Shown piece by piece: positions 8,129 through 16,438 of a stretch of 37,633 nucleotides of DNA. Below the pieces are notes generated by a model, which was not told the origin of the DNA, made no database searches, and saw only the letters and a program-made list of their open reading frames with translations. Origin of the DNA: an uncultured Bacilli bacterium (lineage in GTDB: Bacteria; Bacillota_I; Bacilli_A; RF39; UBA660). The stretch lies in contig CANRPB010000006.1 of the NCBI GenBank assembly GCA_947632415.1, forward strand, positions 1 through 37,633, written 5' to 3'. A program made the position numbers and the translations under genes. The stretch's first letter is position 1; each line of letters opens with the position of its first letter.

Positions 8129-9384
8129 TGTTTGCAACTGTTAAGCAAATATTTGCACCAAAAAATAAAGAAATAAGAAAAAGAATTTTATTTACATTGG
8201 CTGTATTATTTGTTTTTAAGTTAGGTACTGCTATTGTTATTCCAGGAGTTAATGTTGCTTCTATTAATAATTTGGGTTTTCTTGAATTATTAAATATTAT
8301 GGGTGGAGGGGCTTTGTCAAATGTTTCGATATTTGCGCTTGGTGTTTCTCCATACATTACTGCTTCAATTATAATTCAACTTTTAGAGATGGATATTGTT
8401 CCATATCTTGCTGAGTTGTCTAAGCAGGGAGGTACTGGTAGGGCTAAGTTAAATCAAATTACTAGAATTACTGGTATTGTTCTTGCTTTTGTACAGGGTT
8501 ATATGTTTTCATTCACATATATAAAGGGTCATGATGTTATGGATTATATGTTATTTTCATTAGTTTTGACTGCTGGTACTTGTTTTGTTATGTGGATGGC
8601 TGATCAGGTTACAAGTAAGGGAATTGGTAATGGTACAAGTGTTATTATCATGGCTGGTATTGTTGCTAGTATGCCTAATATGTTTGCTTCGGCATGGAGT
8701 GGTTTTGTTAATAATAGTGGAAATTTTGGAATTTTATTGTTTGTGATTTATGTTCTAATTTATCTTGCTCTTATTATTGGTATTATTTATATTGAAACTG
8801 CTGAGAGGAGAATTCCTATTCAGTATGCCAATAAGTCAGCTGGTACTTTTGGAAAAAATCAGAATTATGTTCCTTTTAAATTAAATTCTGCTGGTGTTAT
8901 GCCTGTTATATTTGCTTCGGCACTTATATCTATTCCGGCTTTTGTTGCTAATTTTGTTAACAAGGAAGGTTTTATTAATTTTGTTAATAAGTGGCTTAAT
9001 ATGTCATCGGGTACAGGTTTTGCACTTTATATTATATTTATTTTTGCTTTTTCGTATTTTTATACATTTTTACAAATTAAGCCAAAGGAAATGGCTGAGA
9101 ATTTACAAAAGAATGGTGGATATATTCCTGGTGTTAGACCTGGAAATGAAACTATTGATTATATAAATAAAGTTTTGAAGAATTTAACGGTTGTTGGTGC
9201 TTTGGGACTTGCATTTATTGCTGCGCTTCCAATTTTATTTGGTATGTTTACTAATCTAGATAATAGTGTTAGTTTAGGTGGTACAGGTATTTTGATTGTT
9301 ATTGGTGTTTGTTTGGAAACATATAAACAAATCGAAAGTCAACTTGTTAGTCATACTTATAGAAAGGGAAGACGTAGGAGATGA
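8128..9384 (+). CDS. secY: Preprotein translocase subunit SecY
   Basis: This 418-residue SecY is the channel-forming subunit of the SecYEG translocon, with about ten hydrophobic helices. Recognisable stretches are FKLGTAIVIPGVN, LGVSPYITASIIIQLL (TM2), TSKGIGNGTSVIIMAGIVA, the cytoplasmic loop AERRIPIQYA, KLNSAGVMPVIFASALISIP and ENLQKNGGYIPGVRPG. The start overlaps the rplO stop by one base (GAGGTG upstream), and the stop TGA overlaps adk. This is the normal spc-operon position. Confidence 0.98.
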   Translation: MFATVKQIFAPKNKEIRKRILFTLAVLFVFKLGTAIVIPGVNVASINNLGFLELLNIMGGGALSNVSIFALGVSPYITASIIIQLLEMDIVPYLAELSKQGGTGRAKLNQITRITGIVLAFVQGYMFSFTYIKGHDVMDYMLFSLVLTAGTCFVMWMADQVTSKGIGNGTSVIIMAGIVASMPNMFASAWSGFVNNSGNFGILLFVIYVLIYLALIIGIIYIETAERRIPIQYANKSAGTFGKNQNYVPFKLNSAGVMPVIFASALISIPAFVANFVNKEGFINFVNKWLNMSSGTGFALYIIFIFAFSYFYTFLQIKPKEMAENLQKNGGYIPGVRPGNETIDYINKVLKNLTVVGALGLAFIAALPILFGMFTNLDNSVSLGGTGILIVIGVCLETYKQIESQLVSHTYRKGRRRR

Positions 9385-10031
9385 TGAGTATTATTCTTAT
9401 TGCTCCTCCTGCTGCTGGGAAGGGCACGCAGTCTGATTTGCTGGTGAAGGAGTATGGTTTTGTTCATATTTCTACTGGTGATATTCTTAGAGAGGTTGCT
9501 TTAAAAAATGACGATATTAGGGAAAAGTTGAATTCTGGTAGTTTGATTGATGATGATATTGTTTTTGGTTTGCTTCTTGATAGATTAAAGCGTGATGATT
9601 GCAAAAAAGGATTTATACTTGATGGTTTTCCTAGAACTGTTAATCAGGCGATGAAATATGATTCATTAATTAATGAGTTAGGTATTACTTGTAATGTTGT
9701 TTTGTTTTTGGATGTTGATAAGGATACGGCGATTAAGAGGATAAGTGGTCGTGTCGTTTGTCCAAATTGTGAACGTGTTTATAATGAATTTTTGGATGAT
9801 GTTAAGCCTAAGGTTTTAGGAATTTGTGATGATTGTGGCGCTGTTCTTGTTAAAAGGTCTGATGATAATGTTGAGACTTTTGCTAAGCGCTATGATGATT
9901 ATTATAAGAATACTTTTCCACTTATTGACTATTATTTAAATAAAGGTATTTTATATAGGGTTGATAGTGGTAAGGATAAAGATTATGTTTTAAAAGTTAT
10001 AGAGAGTGTTATAGGTGATGTTCGTGATTAG
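9384..10031 (+). CDS. adk: Adenylate kinase, zinc-LID type
   Basis: Adenylate kinase interconverts ATP + AMP and 2 ADP; this one has about 215 residues. The P-loop reads APPAAGKGT at residues 7-15, with Ala where most bacterial enzymes have Gly at positions 7 and 10; the GK(G)T core is kept. The AMP-binding DGFPRT and the LID domain are intact. The LID carries a four-cysteine zinc site at Cys126, Cys129, Cys148 and Cys151, as in Gram-positive enzymes. The ATG at 9384 shares one base with the secY TGA; an ATG at 9381 is an alternative start but leaves no gap after the AGGAG. Confidence 0.95.
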   Translation: MSIILIAPPAAGKGTQSDLLVKEYGFVHISTGDILREVALKNDDIREKLNSGSLIDDDIVFGLLLDRLKRDDCKKGFILDGFPRTVNQAMKYDSLINELGITCNVVLFLDVDKDTAIKRISGRVVCPNCERVYNEFLDDVKPKVLGICDDCGAVLVKRSDDNVETFAKRYDDYYKNTFPLIDYYLNKGILYRVDSGKDKDYVLKVIESVIGDVRD

Positions 10032-10770
10032 TATAAAGTCGCCTAGCGAAATTGAACTTTTGAGGATTGCTGGTAGTATGACTGGTGATGTTCATAATTA
10101 TTTGAAGGATTTTATAAAACCTGGTATTACTACTGGTGAGTTAGATAAGTTAGCGTATGATTATATTTTAAGTCGTGGCGCTACTCCATCTTTTAAGGGT
10201 TATAATGGTTTTCCAGGAACGATATGTACTTCTGTTAATGAGGAAGTTGTTCATGGAATTCCTAGTAATCGTGTTCTTAATGATGGAGATATTATATCTA
10301 TTGATATTGGTGTATGTTATAAAGGATATCATGGTGATTCTGCTTGGACATATCCAGTTGGTAAGATAAGTAAGAGATGTGAAGATTTATTAAAATGGAC
10401 TGAAGAATCTTTATTTGAGGGATTATCTGTTATTAAGGATGGAGCAAGAGTAGGAGATATTGGTTGTGCTGTTAGTAAGCATGCCCATAGACATAATTTA
10501 GGTGTTGTTCGTGAACTAGTTGGACATGGTGTTGGGTCTCATTTACATGAAGAGCCTGATGTTCCTAATTATGGTTTTGCACATACTGGTCCTATTTTAA
10601 AAGAGGGTATGGTTATTGCTGTTGAGCCAATGCTTAATTTAGGTACTCCTAAAGTTTATATTTTAGATGATGATTGGACTATTGTAACAGCTGATAATAA
10701 ACCATCTGCTCACTTTGAGCATACTGTGCTTGTTACGAAGGATGGGTATGAAATTTTAACGAAGAGGTGA
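10024..10770 (+). CDS. map: Methionine aminopeptidase, type I
   Basis: It removes the initiator Met from nascent proteins. The five metal ligands are visible at Asp94, Asp105, His168, Glu201 and Glu232, each exactly three residues earlier than in the E. coli enzyme (D97, D108, H171, E204, E235). This supports the GTG at 10024 (MISIKSPSEIELLRIAG) as the start, 248 residues in all. AGGTGA lies five bases upstream, inside the end of adk, and the genes overlap by eight bases. ATG 10018 and GTG 10015 are in frame but less likely. Confidence 0.96.
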   Translation: MISIKSPSEIELLRIAGSMTGDVHNYLKDFIKPGITTGELDKLAYDYILSRGATPSFKGYNGFPGTICTSVNEEVVHGIPSNRVLNDGDIISIDIGVCYKGYHGDSAWTYPVGKISKRCEDLLKWTEESLFEGLSVIKDGARVGDIGCAVSKHAHRHNLGVVRELVGHGVGSHLHEEPDVPNYGFAHTGPILKEGMVIAVEPMLNLGTPKVYILDDDWTIVTADNKPSAHFEHTVLVTKDGYEILTKR

Positions 10771-10774
10771 TTTG

Positions 10775-10993
10775 ATGGCAAAGGATGATGTTATTGAAGT
10801 AACTGGTAAGGTTATTGAGGCTTTACCTAATGGTGAATTTAAAGTAGAACTAGAGAATAAACATGTTGTAATTGCTCACGTTTCTGGTAAAATCCGAATG
10901 TATAATATTCGCATTTTACAAGGTGATACGGTTACTCTAGAGTTGTCTACATATGATTTAACACGTGGGCGCATAACCTATAGAAAAAATTAG
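10775..10993 (+). CDS. infA: Translation initiation factor IF-1
   Basis: IF-1 has 72 residues and an S1-like OB fold, and it binds the 30S A-site during initiation. It reads MAKDDVIEVTGKVIEALPNGEFKVELENKHVVIAHVSGKIR with the conserved C-terminal RGRITYR. GAGGTGA at 10764-10770 overlaps the map stop. A TTG one codon earlier (10772) is not needed. rpmJ follows after 10 bases. Confidence 0.97.
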   Translation: MAKDDVIEVTGKVIEALPNGEFKVELENKHVVIAHVSGKIRMYNIRILQGDTVTLELSTYDLTRGRITYRKN

Positions 10994-11003
10994 GAGGTAT
11001 TTT

Positions 11004-11117
11004 ATGAAAGTAAGAGCATCTGTAAAGAAGATTTGTCCAAAATGTAAAATTATTAGACGTAGGGGAAAGATTTATGTAATCTGTGAGAACCCTAAGCATA
11101 AACAAAGACAAGGTTAA
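11004..11117 (+). CDS. rpmJ: 50S ribosomal protein L36
   Basis: This 37-residue L36, MKVRASVKKICPKCKIIRRR and so on, is a zinc ribbon with Cys11, Cys14, Cys27 and His32 as the likely ligands (the C+ type). TAGGAGG precedes the ATG. It lies between infA and rpsM as in most bacteria. The open frame is only 114 bases, which makes it easy to miss in length-filtered gene calls. Confidence 0.97.
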   Translation: MKVRASVKKICPKCKIIRRRGKIYVICENPKHKQRQG

Positions 11118-11132
11118 TAGGAGGTGTTTAGT

Positions 11133-11498
11133 ATGGCACGTATTAAAGGTGTTGATGTACCTAATAATAAGAGAGCTGAAATTGCTTTAACTTATATTTA
11201 TGGTATTGGAAGAAGTTTATCGAATAAAATATTGGCTGATGCTAAGGTTGATGTTAATAAGAAGGCTGGAGATTTATCTAATGATGAGTTAGCACGTATT
11301 CGTGATGAAGTTAACAAGTATACGACTGAGGGTGATTTACGTCGTGATGTTAATATGAATATTAAGACTAAGATGGAAATTAATTCTTATCAAGGTACTC
11401 GTCATAAGAAGGGATTGCCTGTTCGTGGACAAAGAACAAATAGAAATGCAAGAACTCGTAAGGGTAAAGGTAAAGTTGTTGCTAATAAGAAGAAATAA
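11133..11498 (+). CDS. rpsM: 30S ribosomal protein S13
   Basis: This 121-residue S13 contacts the P-site tRNA and forms head bridges. The start MARIKGVDVPNNKRAEIALTYIYGIG follows AGGAGGTG at 11119-11126; the upstream in-frame ATG at 11124 lies inside the Shine-Dalgarno. The C-terminus has the expected RGLPVRGQRT-like stretch (KGLPVRGQRTNRNARTRKGKGK). Confidence 0.97.
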   Translation: MARIKGVDVPNNKRAEIALTYIYGIGRSLSNKILADAKVDVNKKAGDLSNDELARIRDEVNKYTTEGDLRRDVNMNIKTKMEINSYQGTRHKKGLPVRGQRTNRNARTRKGKGKVVANKKK

Positions 11499-11522
11499 TA
11501 GACTTTAAAGGAGGTTATTGAA

Positions 11523-11906
11523 ATGGCTTATAAATCAAGAAAGCGTAAGGTTAAGAAGAATGTACCACAAGGTAAGGCTTTTATTCACACTACTTTTAAT
11601 AACACTATTGTTACAGTTAGTGATTTAGATGGTAATGTTGTTAGTTGGGCTTCAGCTGGTACTTTAGGATTTAAGGGTAGTAAGAAGTCTACACCGTTTG
11701 CTGCTGGTATGGCTGCAGAGGCTGCTGGTCGTGCTGCTGTTGACATGGGAATGAAGACTGTTAAGGTTTTTGTTAAAGGTTTAGGTTCAGGACGTGAGAC
11801 AGCTATTAGATCACTTCAAACAGCTGGACTTGAAATTGAAACTATATCTGATGTAACACCTATTCCACACAATGGATGTCGTCCACCAAAACGTCCTCGT
11901 GGATAA
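11523..11906 (+). CDS. rpsK: 30S ribosomal protein S11
   Basis: This 127-residue S11 is a platform protein near the mRNA exit. Recognisable stretches are GKAFIHTTFNNTIVTVSDLDGNVVSWASAGTLGFKGSKKSTPFAA and the C-terminal DVTPIPHNGCRPPKRPRG. AAAGGAGG precedes the ATG. It sits in the alpha operon in standard order. Confidence 0.98.
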   Translation: MAYKSRKRKVKKNVPQGKAFIHTTFNNTIVTVSDLDGNVVSWASAGTLGFKGSKKSTPFAAGMAAEAAGRAAVDMGMKTVKVFVKGLGSGRETAIRSLQTAGLEIETISDVTPIPHNGCRPPKRPRG

Positions 11907-11924
11907 GAGAAAAGGAGTGTTAGA

Positions 11925-12875
11925 ATGTTAAATTTTGAAAAACCAATGTATAAGATAACTGATTATATTGAGAGTAATAGTTATGGAAAGTTTGAACTTG
12001 AGCCTCTTGAGAGGGGCTTTGGTATTACTTTGGGTAACGCTCTTAGACGTGTAATGTTATCAAGTATGCCTGGTAGCGCTATTGTTGCTTTTAAGGTTGA
12101 TGGCGTTATGCATGAGTTTCAAACTATTGAAGGTATAGTTGAAGATGTTACTACTATTGTTTTGAATTTGAAGAGTGTTGTTGTTAAGAATAATACTGAT
12201 GAGGTTCAAAGGTTAACTATATCTGTTAATGAGGAGAAAACTGTTACGGCAGGTGATATTGTTACTGATGCTGATGTGGAGATTGTTAATCCTGAGCAAG
12301 TAATTTGTACTATTTCTAAGGGTGGTAAGTTAGAGATGGAGTTATTGGTTGCGAATGGACGTGGTTATGTTCCTTCAAATGAGAATAAAATTTTTGTTGA
12401 AGATCAAAAGGCAGGTTTTATTTCTATTGATGCGCTTTATTCTCCAATTGAAAGGGTTAGTTATGATGTTGAGTCTGCCCGTGTTGGACAAGATGCAAGT
12501 TATGATAAGTTGATTATGAATGTTCAAACTAATGGTTCTATTAGACCTGAAGAGGCAATGGCTTTGTCGGCTAAGATTTTGATTGAACATTTGAACATAA
12601 TTACAGATTTAAGTGAGATTGCTGATATGACAGGAATTATGAATGCTAAACAGGAAGATAGTAAGTTGAAAAAGTTGGAAACTTCTATTGATGATTTGGA
12701 TTTCTCAGTTAGGGCTTATAATTGTTTAAAAAGAGCAGGTGTTAATACACTTGGTGATTTGACAGAAAAATCAGAGTTAGAAATGATGAAGATACGTAAT
12801 TTAGGTAAAAAATCTTTAAAGGAAGTTATGGATAAAATTAAAGATATGGGACTTAAATTCCGTGATGATGACTAA
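11925..12875 (+). CDS. rpoA: RNA polymerase alpha subunit
   Basis: This 316-residue alpha subunit carries an N-terminal dimerisation and assembly domain (residues about 1-230, with EPLERGFGITLGNALRRVMLSSMPG) and a C-terminal domain from about residue 250. The C-terminal helix-hairpin-helix that contacts UP elements and activators is clear (DLDFSVRAYNCLKRAGVNTLGDL, then the KIRNLGKKSLKEV region). AAAGGAG precedes the ATG. The length is typical of Firmicutes. Confidence 0.98.
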   Translation: MLNFEKPMYKITDYIESNSYGKFELEPLERGFGITLGNALRRVMLSSMPGSAIVAFKVDGVMHEFQTIEGIVEDVTTIVLNLKSVVVKNNTDEVQRLTISVNEEKTVTAGDIVTDADVEIVNPEQVICTISKGGKLEMELLVANGRGYVPSNENKIFVEDQKAGFISIDALYSPIERVSYDVESARVGQDASYDKLIMNVQTNGSIRPEEAMALSAKILIEHLNIITDLSEIADMTGIMNAKQEDSKLKKLETSIDDLDFSVRAYNCLKRAGVNTLGDLTEKSELEMMKIRNLGKKSLKEVMDKIKDMGLKFRDDD

Positions 12876-12892
12876 TAGTTAGGAGGATTAAA

Positions 12893-13249
12893 ATGGCTTA
12901 TAGAAAGTTAGGTCGTACTAATAAGCATAGAAGAAGCATGCTTGCTAATTTAACTAGGGACTTAATTAATAATGAAAGAATTGAAACAACTGAAACTAGG
13001 GCTAAGGAAGTTCGTAGGTTTGTTGATAAGATGATTTCTTATGGTAAAGATGGTTCTTTGGTTGCTAGAAGAAAAGCATTGGCTTTTTTACATAATGATA
13101 CAGAAACTGTTAAGAAGGTTTTTGATGATTTGGCTAAAAGGTATGAATCGCGTAATGGTGGTTATACAAGAATCTTAAAATTGAATGAAAGAAGAGGAGA
13201 CGACGCTTTAGTTGTTATTCTTGAATTAGTTGAAGGAGATGCTAAATAA
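12893..13249 (+). CDS. rplQ: 50S ribosomal protein L17
   Basis: This 118-residue L17 begins MAYRKLGRTNKHRRSMLANL and lies at the end of the alpha operon. LINNERIETTETRAKEVRRFVDKMI is well conserved, as is the RNGGYTRILKL stretch. AGGAGG precedes the ATG. Its stop codon lies within the stem-loop of the terminator that ends the ribosomal supercluster. Confidence 0.97.
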   Translation: MAYRKLGRTNKHRRSMLANLTRDLINNERIETTETRAKEVRRFVDKMISYGKDGSLVARRKALAFLHNDTETVKKVFDDLAKRYESRNGGYTRILKLNERRGDDALVVILELVEGDAK

Positions 13250-13264
13250 GCGTCTTTTTTTCTT
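13237..13264 (+). terminator. Intrinsic terminator of the S10-spc-alpha run
   Basis: AGATGCT (13237-13243) pairs with AGCGTCT (13249-13255), giving 7 bp with one T-G wobble around a 5-base loop. A run of T residues follows to about 13264. The rplQ TAA lies inside the hairpin. Confidence 0.8.
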
Positions 13265-13376
13265 TTGCTAAGGTAAGTTTTTTGAAAGATAATTTAATTT
13301 ATCTTTTTTTTGTATATTTACATTTTTGTTTTTTTAATTTTTGTTTTTTGAAAAATTTATTTTTTCTTTTTTTGTT

Positions 13377-13405
13377 TTGTTGTAAAAAAAAAGTATTTAT
13401 ATTAA
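13377..13405 (+). promoter_or_regulatory. Possible promoter of the ecf operon
   Basis: TTGTTG (13377-13382) and TATTAA (13400-13405) are 17 bases apart in a very AT-rich gap between rplQ and ecfA1. The elements match the consensus only moderately, and the low complexity makes chance matches likely. The gap otherwise holds only poly-T tracts. Confidence 0.35.
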
Positions 13406-13427
13406 AATGTGTATAAGGGTGGTAGTT

Positions 13428-14219
13428 ATGGATAATATGATTGTTATTAATAATTTAAAGTTTCGTTATGATGATAGTGTTATTTTTAATGACTTTAATT
13501 TATCTATAAAGAATGGTTCTTTTACTACTCTTGTTGGAAGTAATGGAAGTGGGAAGAGTACATTGGTTAGGCTTTTGACTGGTTTACTTAAGTTTGATGG
13601 TTCTATTTTCATTGATGGTTTGTCTTTAGATAATTATAATATTTCTTTGATTAGAGATCGTATTGGTGTTGTTTTTCAGGATGTTGATGATGTTATTGTT
13701 GGTAGTACAGTTTTTGATGATTTGATTTCGGCTATTGGTAATGGGGATTATTCTAATGTCAATGACATTGTTTCTTATTTAGGTATTGGTCATTTGCTTA
13801 ATAAGTCTTTTTGTGAGTTAAGTTTTGGTGAAAGACAGGTTGTCTTGCTTGCTAAGGCTATTTTAAAGAGGCCTAAGTTACTTATTTTTGATGATGCTTT
13901 TTCTATGATTGATTCTGTTACTAGAGGTAAGATTTTTGAGTTATTAAGGCTTGTTAATAGGGATTTTGGTGTTACTATTCTTAATATTACTAGTGAAATT
14001 GATGAGTCTTTGTATGGTGATTTTATTATTTTGATGGATGATGGACATGTTGTTTTGTCTGGTACTAAGGATTTTATTTATAAGCAAGAAAAGTTATTGA
14101 AGGGTATGGGTATTAGTTTGCCTTTTATGGTTGATTTATCTAAGCGGTTATCTTATTATGATTTAGTGGATGGTTTTGTTTTTGATATGAATGAGATGAT
14201 TGATGCTTTATGGAAGTAA
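13428..14219 (+). CDS. ecfA1: ECF transporter ATPase EcfA1, degenerate catalytic motifs
   Basis: This 263-residue ABC ATPase is the first energy-coupling subunit shared by the vitamin ECF transporters. Walker A is GSNGSGKST at residues 37-45 and the signature is LSFGE at 131-135. The Walker B region reads IFDDAFSMID, with Asp156 in place of the catalytic Glu, and the H-loop reads NITSEID, with Ser189 where His is expected. The ATG at 13428 has AAGGGTGGT upstream; the longer open frame adds only MCIRVVV. It overlaps ecfA2 by ten bases, in the canonical ecfA1-ecfA2-ecfT-truA order. Confidence 0.93.
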   Translation: MDNMIVINNLKFRYDDSVIFNDFNLSIKNGSFTTLVGSNGSGKSTLVRLLTGLLKFDGSIFIDGLSLDNYNISLIRDRIGVVFQDVDDVIVGSTVFDDLISAIGNGDYSNVNDIVSYLGIGHLLNKSFCELSFGERQVVLLAKAILKRPKLLIFDDAFSMIDSVTRGKIFELLRLVNRDFGVTILNITSEIDESLYGDFIILMDDGHVVLSGTKDFIYKQEKLLKGMGISLPFMVDLSKRLSYYDLVDGFVFDMNEMIDALWK

Positions 14220-15019
14220 AGGTTAGGGATGTTTCTTTTTCATATGATGATAAATTGATTATTGATAATTTTTCTTGTGAATTTAAGAGTAATAAAATTA
14301 GTGCTTTTGTTGGTGGTAATGGTAGTGGTAAGTCGACTTTATTGAAGCTTATTGATGGTTTGCTTGTTCCTATTAATGGTTATGTGAAGCTTGGTAGTGT
14401 TAATTTTAGTGTGAATAATTCTTATCCTTGTAGAGGTAAAGTTGGTTTTTTGTTTCAATTTGTTGATAGGCAAATTTTTAATAAGTCTGTTTATGATGAG
14501 ATTAAAGTTGGTTATAAGGGTCTTGATTTTGATAAAAGGGTTATTGATGTTATTAATATGGTTGGTCTTAATGAGAGTTTTTTGTATAAAGATCCTTATA
14601 AAATTAGTAGTAGTGAGAGAAGAAGGTTAGGGCTTGCTTGTGTTCTTATTCATGATCCTGATGTTGTTATTCTTGATGAACCTTTTATTGGTCTTGATAG
14701 TAGGGGTAAGAATGATTTTTTGAGGCTTATTAAGGTTCTTAAGAAGGATTTTGGTAAGACAATTATTGTTGTTAGTCAGGACGTTGATTTTTTGCACAAG
14801 TTTGTTGATTATGTTTATTTGATAAAGGATGGTAGTATTTTTTTAGAGGGAGATAAGTATGATGTTTTTTCTAATGAGCTTGCTATGAAAAGTTGTGGGC
14901 TTAAGGTTCCTGATGTTTTGCATTTTTCTAATTTGGTTTTAGAGAATAAGAATGTTAAAATTGGTTATAGGGATGAGATTAATGATTTGATAAAGGATGT
15001 GTATAGATATGTTAAGTAA
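14210..15019 (+). CDS. ecfA2: ECF transporter ATPase EcfA2, altered signature and H-loop
   Basis: This 269-residue partner of EcfA1 has Walker A GGNGSGKST at residues 35-43, a Q-loop FQF, and an intact Walker B ILDEP (Asp156, Glu157) with D-loop GLDS. The ABC signature reads ISSSE (132-136) instead of LSGGQ, and the H-loop reads VSQD, with Gln190 where His is expected. The start overlaps ecfA1 by ten bases without a strong Shine-Dalgarno, so it is probably coupled. The composite site made from EcfA1 Walker motifs and this signature looks strongly impaired. Confidence 0.93.
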   Translation: MEVKVRDVSFSYDDKLIIDNFSCEFKSNKISAFVGGNGSGKSTLLKLIDGLLVPINGYVKLGSVNFSVNNSYPCRGKVGFLFQFVDRQIFNKSVYDEIKVGYKGLDFDKRVIDVINMVGLNESFLYKDPYKISSSERRRLGLACVLIHDPDVVILDEPFIGLDSRGKNDFLRLIKVLKKDFGKTIIVVSQDVDFLHKFVDYVYLIKDGSIFLEGDKYDVFSNELAMKSCGLKVPDVLHFSNLVLENKNVKIGYRDEINDLIKDVYRYVK

Positions 15020-15710
15020 TTTTTCTTTGTATTATAATTGTTCTTCTAAGATTCATTCATTAAATCCTTTGTGTAAAATTTTGGCTTTTCTTATTTTTTC
15101 TTTTATGTCTTTTATGTGTTTTCATTTTAATGTGTTGGTATCTTTGTTTTTGGTTTTGGTTTTTATTGTAGGTATTTCTAATATTCCTTTTAGTGTTTAT
15201 TTTAAAAGAATTTGGAGTTTAAAGTATTTGTTTTTGGTTTTGTTTTTACTTTGTTTTGTTTTAAGTCGTAATTTTTCTTTTAGTTTTTTTCTTGTTTGTA
15301 AATTGGTTTTGTTTGTTTTGTATGTTCTTGGTTTTGTTATGACTACTAAGATTGATGATATGGCTCTTGGTTTTTCTTATTTATTTAGGTTTGTTGATGT
15401 TTTTGGTTTTTCTGCTTATAGTGTTGCGGTTAGTTTTTCTCTTATTTTTTACTTTTTACCTTGTTTAGTTTTTGAGTATAAACGGATTAAAATGGCTTGT
15501 GTTAGTCGTGGTGTTTCTTTTAATGGTAGTGTTTTTGCTTTGTTTAAATTGGCCTTTTTATCTTCGATTAAGCGTTTGGATATGATTAGGTGTTCAATGT
15601 TGGTTTCGAGTAGTATTCGTGGGTTTAGGTGGCATTTTAATGATATTTATATGATTGTTTGTCATTTGGCGGTATTGGTATTGATATTGGTTAGAGGGGT
15701 GACTTTGTGA
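15009..15710 (+). CDS. ecfT: ECF transporter transmembrane protein EcfT
   Basis: This 233-residue membrane protein links the ECF ATPases to interchangeable substrate-binding S components. It has several hydrophobic helices from about residue 20 to 110. Two coupling-helix motifs sit in the C-terminal half: SRG in ACVSRGVSF and IRG in SSIRGF, which correspond to the ARG/RG motifs of the family. The start ATG at 15009 overlaps ecfA2 by 11 bases; an in-frame ATG at 14997 is less likely because AAAGGA overlaps it. No S component gene is next to it. Confidence 0.9.
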   Translation: MLSNFSLYYNCSSKIHSLNPLCKILAFLIFSFMSFMCFHFNVLVSLFLVLVFIVGISNIPFSVYFKRIWSLKYLFLVLFLLCFVLSRNFSFSFFLVCKLVLFVLYVLGFVMTTKIDDMALGFSYLFRFVDVFGFSAYSVAVSFSLIFYFLPCLVFEYKRIKMACVSRGVSFNGSVFALFKLAFLSSIKRLDMIRCSMLVSSSIRGFRWHFNDIYMIVCHLAVLVLILVRGVTL

Positions 15711-16438
15711 GATATTTGATTACTTTTTCTTATGATGGTTCTAAGTATAATGGTTATCAGAAGCAACCAACTGGTTCTACTATTCAGGGAAAGTTGGAGG
15801 ATGTTTTGGAACTTATTAGTGGCACTAAGGTCGGTGTTGTTGCGAGTGGGAGGACGGATGCTTTGGTTCATGCTTTGAATCAGAAGGCTCATTTTGATTT
15901 GGATATGGATATAAGTTGCGAAAAGTTGATTAAGGCTTTTAATGGCTTGTTGCCTAAGGATATTTATGTTAAGGATTGTGTTGTTGTTAATTCTAGTTTT
16001 CATGCTAGGTATAGTGTTAAGAGTAAGGAGTATATGTATGTAATTAATACTGGTGAGTATAATCCGATTATGAAAGATTATGTTTTTCAGTATAATAGAA
16101 GGCTTGATCTTGGTGTTATGAGGGAGGCTTTGAAGTATTTTTGTGGTGTTCATGATTTTAGGTCTTTTACGGCTGGTAGTGATGTTCGTGATAATTATGA
16201 GAGAGAGATTTTTAAGGCGGATATTGAAGTTTATGGTGATATAGTTATTATTTCTTTTTTGGGGACTGGTTTTATGAGATATATGGTTAGGAATATGGTT
16301 GGTACACTTATTGATATTAGTGAAGGTAAGTTTCTCCCTTCTGATTTATCTATTATGTTTGGTGCTTGTGATAGAAAAAGTGCGGGTAGGTGTGCGCCTG
16401 CGTGTGGTTTGTATTTGAAGGATGTTTTGTATATATGA
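15707..16438 (+). CDS. truA: tRNA pseudouridine synthase A
   Basis: This 243-residue enzyme makes pseudouridine at tRNA positions 38-40. The catalytic Asp is Asp51 in SGRTDALVHALNQKAHFD. FSYDGSKYNGYQKQP and the C-terminal RYMVRNMVGTLIDISEG are also conserved. GTG is the start, overlapping the ecfT TGA by four bases with AGAGGGGTGA upstream. The position after ecfT is the normal Firmicutes arrangement. Confidence 0.96.
   Translation: MRYLITFSYDGSKYNGYQKQPTGSTIQGKLEDVLELISGTKVGVVASGRTDALVHALNQKAHFDLDMDISCEKLIKAFNGLLPKDIYVKDCVVVNSSFHARYSVKSKEYMYVINTGEYNPIMKDYVFQYNRRLDLGVMREALKYFCGVHDFRSFTAGSDVRDNYEREIFKADIEVYGDIVIISFLGTGFMRYMVRNMVGTLIDISEGKFLPSDLSIMFGACDRKSAGRCAPACGLYLKDVLYI

Noticed and set aside
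13250..13427. Riboswitch upstream of the ecf operon
   Set aside because: The gap is poly-T and AT-rich with no stable fold, and no thiamine, cobalamin, folate or riboflavin aptamer core is present.
15662..16153. A minus-strand open frame opposite truA
   Set aside because: It is an Ile/Asn/Thr-rich shadow of a clear truA gene with no start signal.
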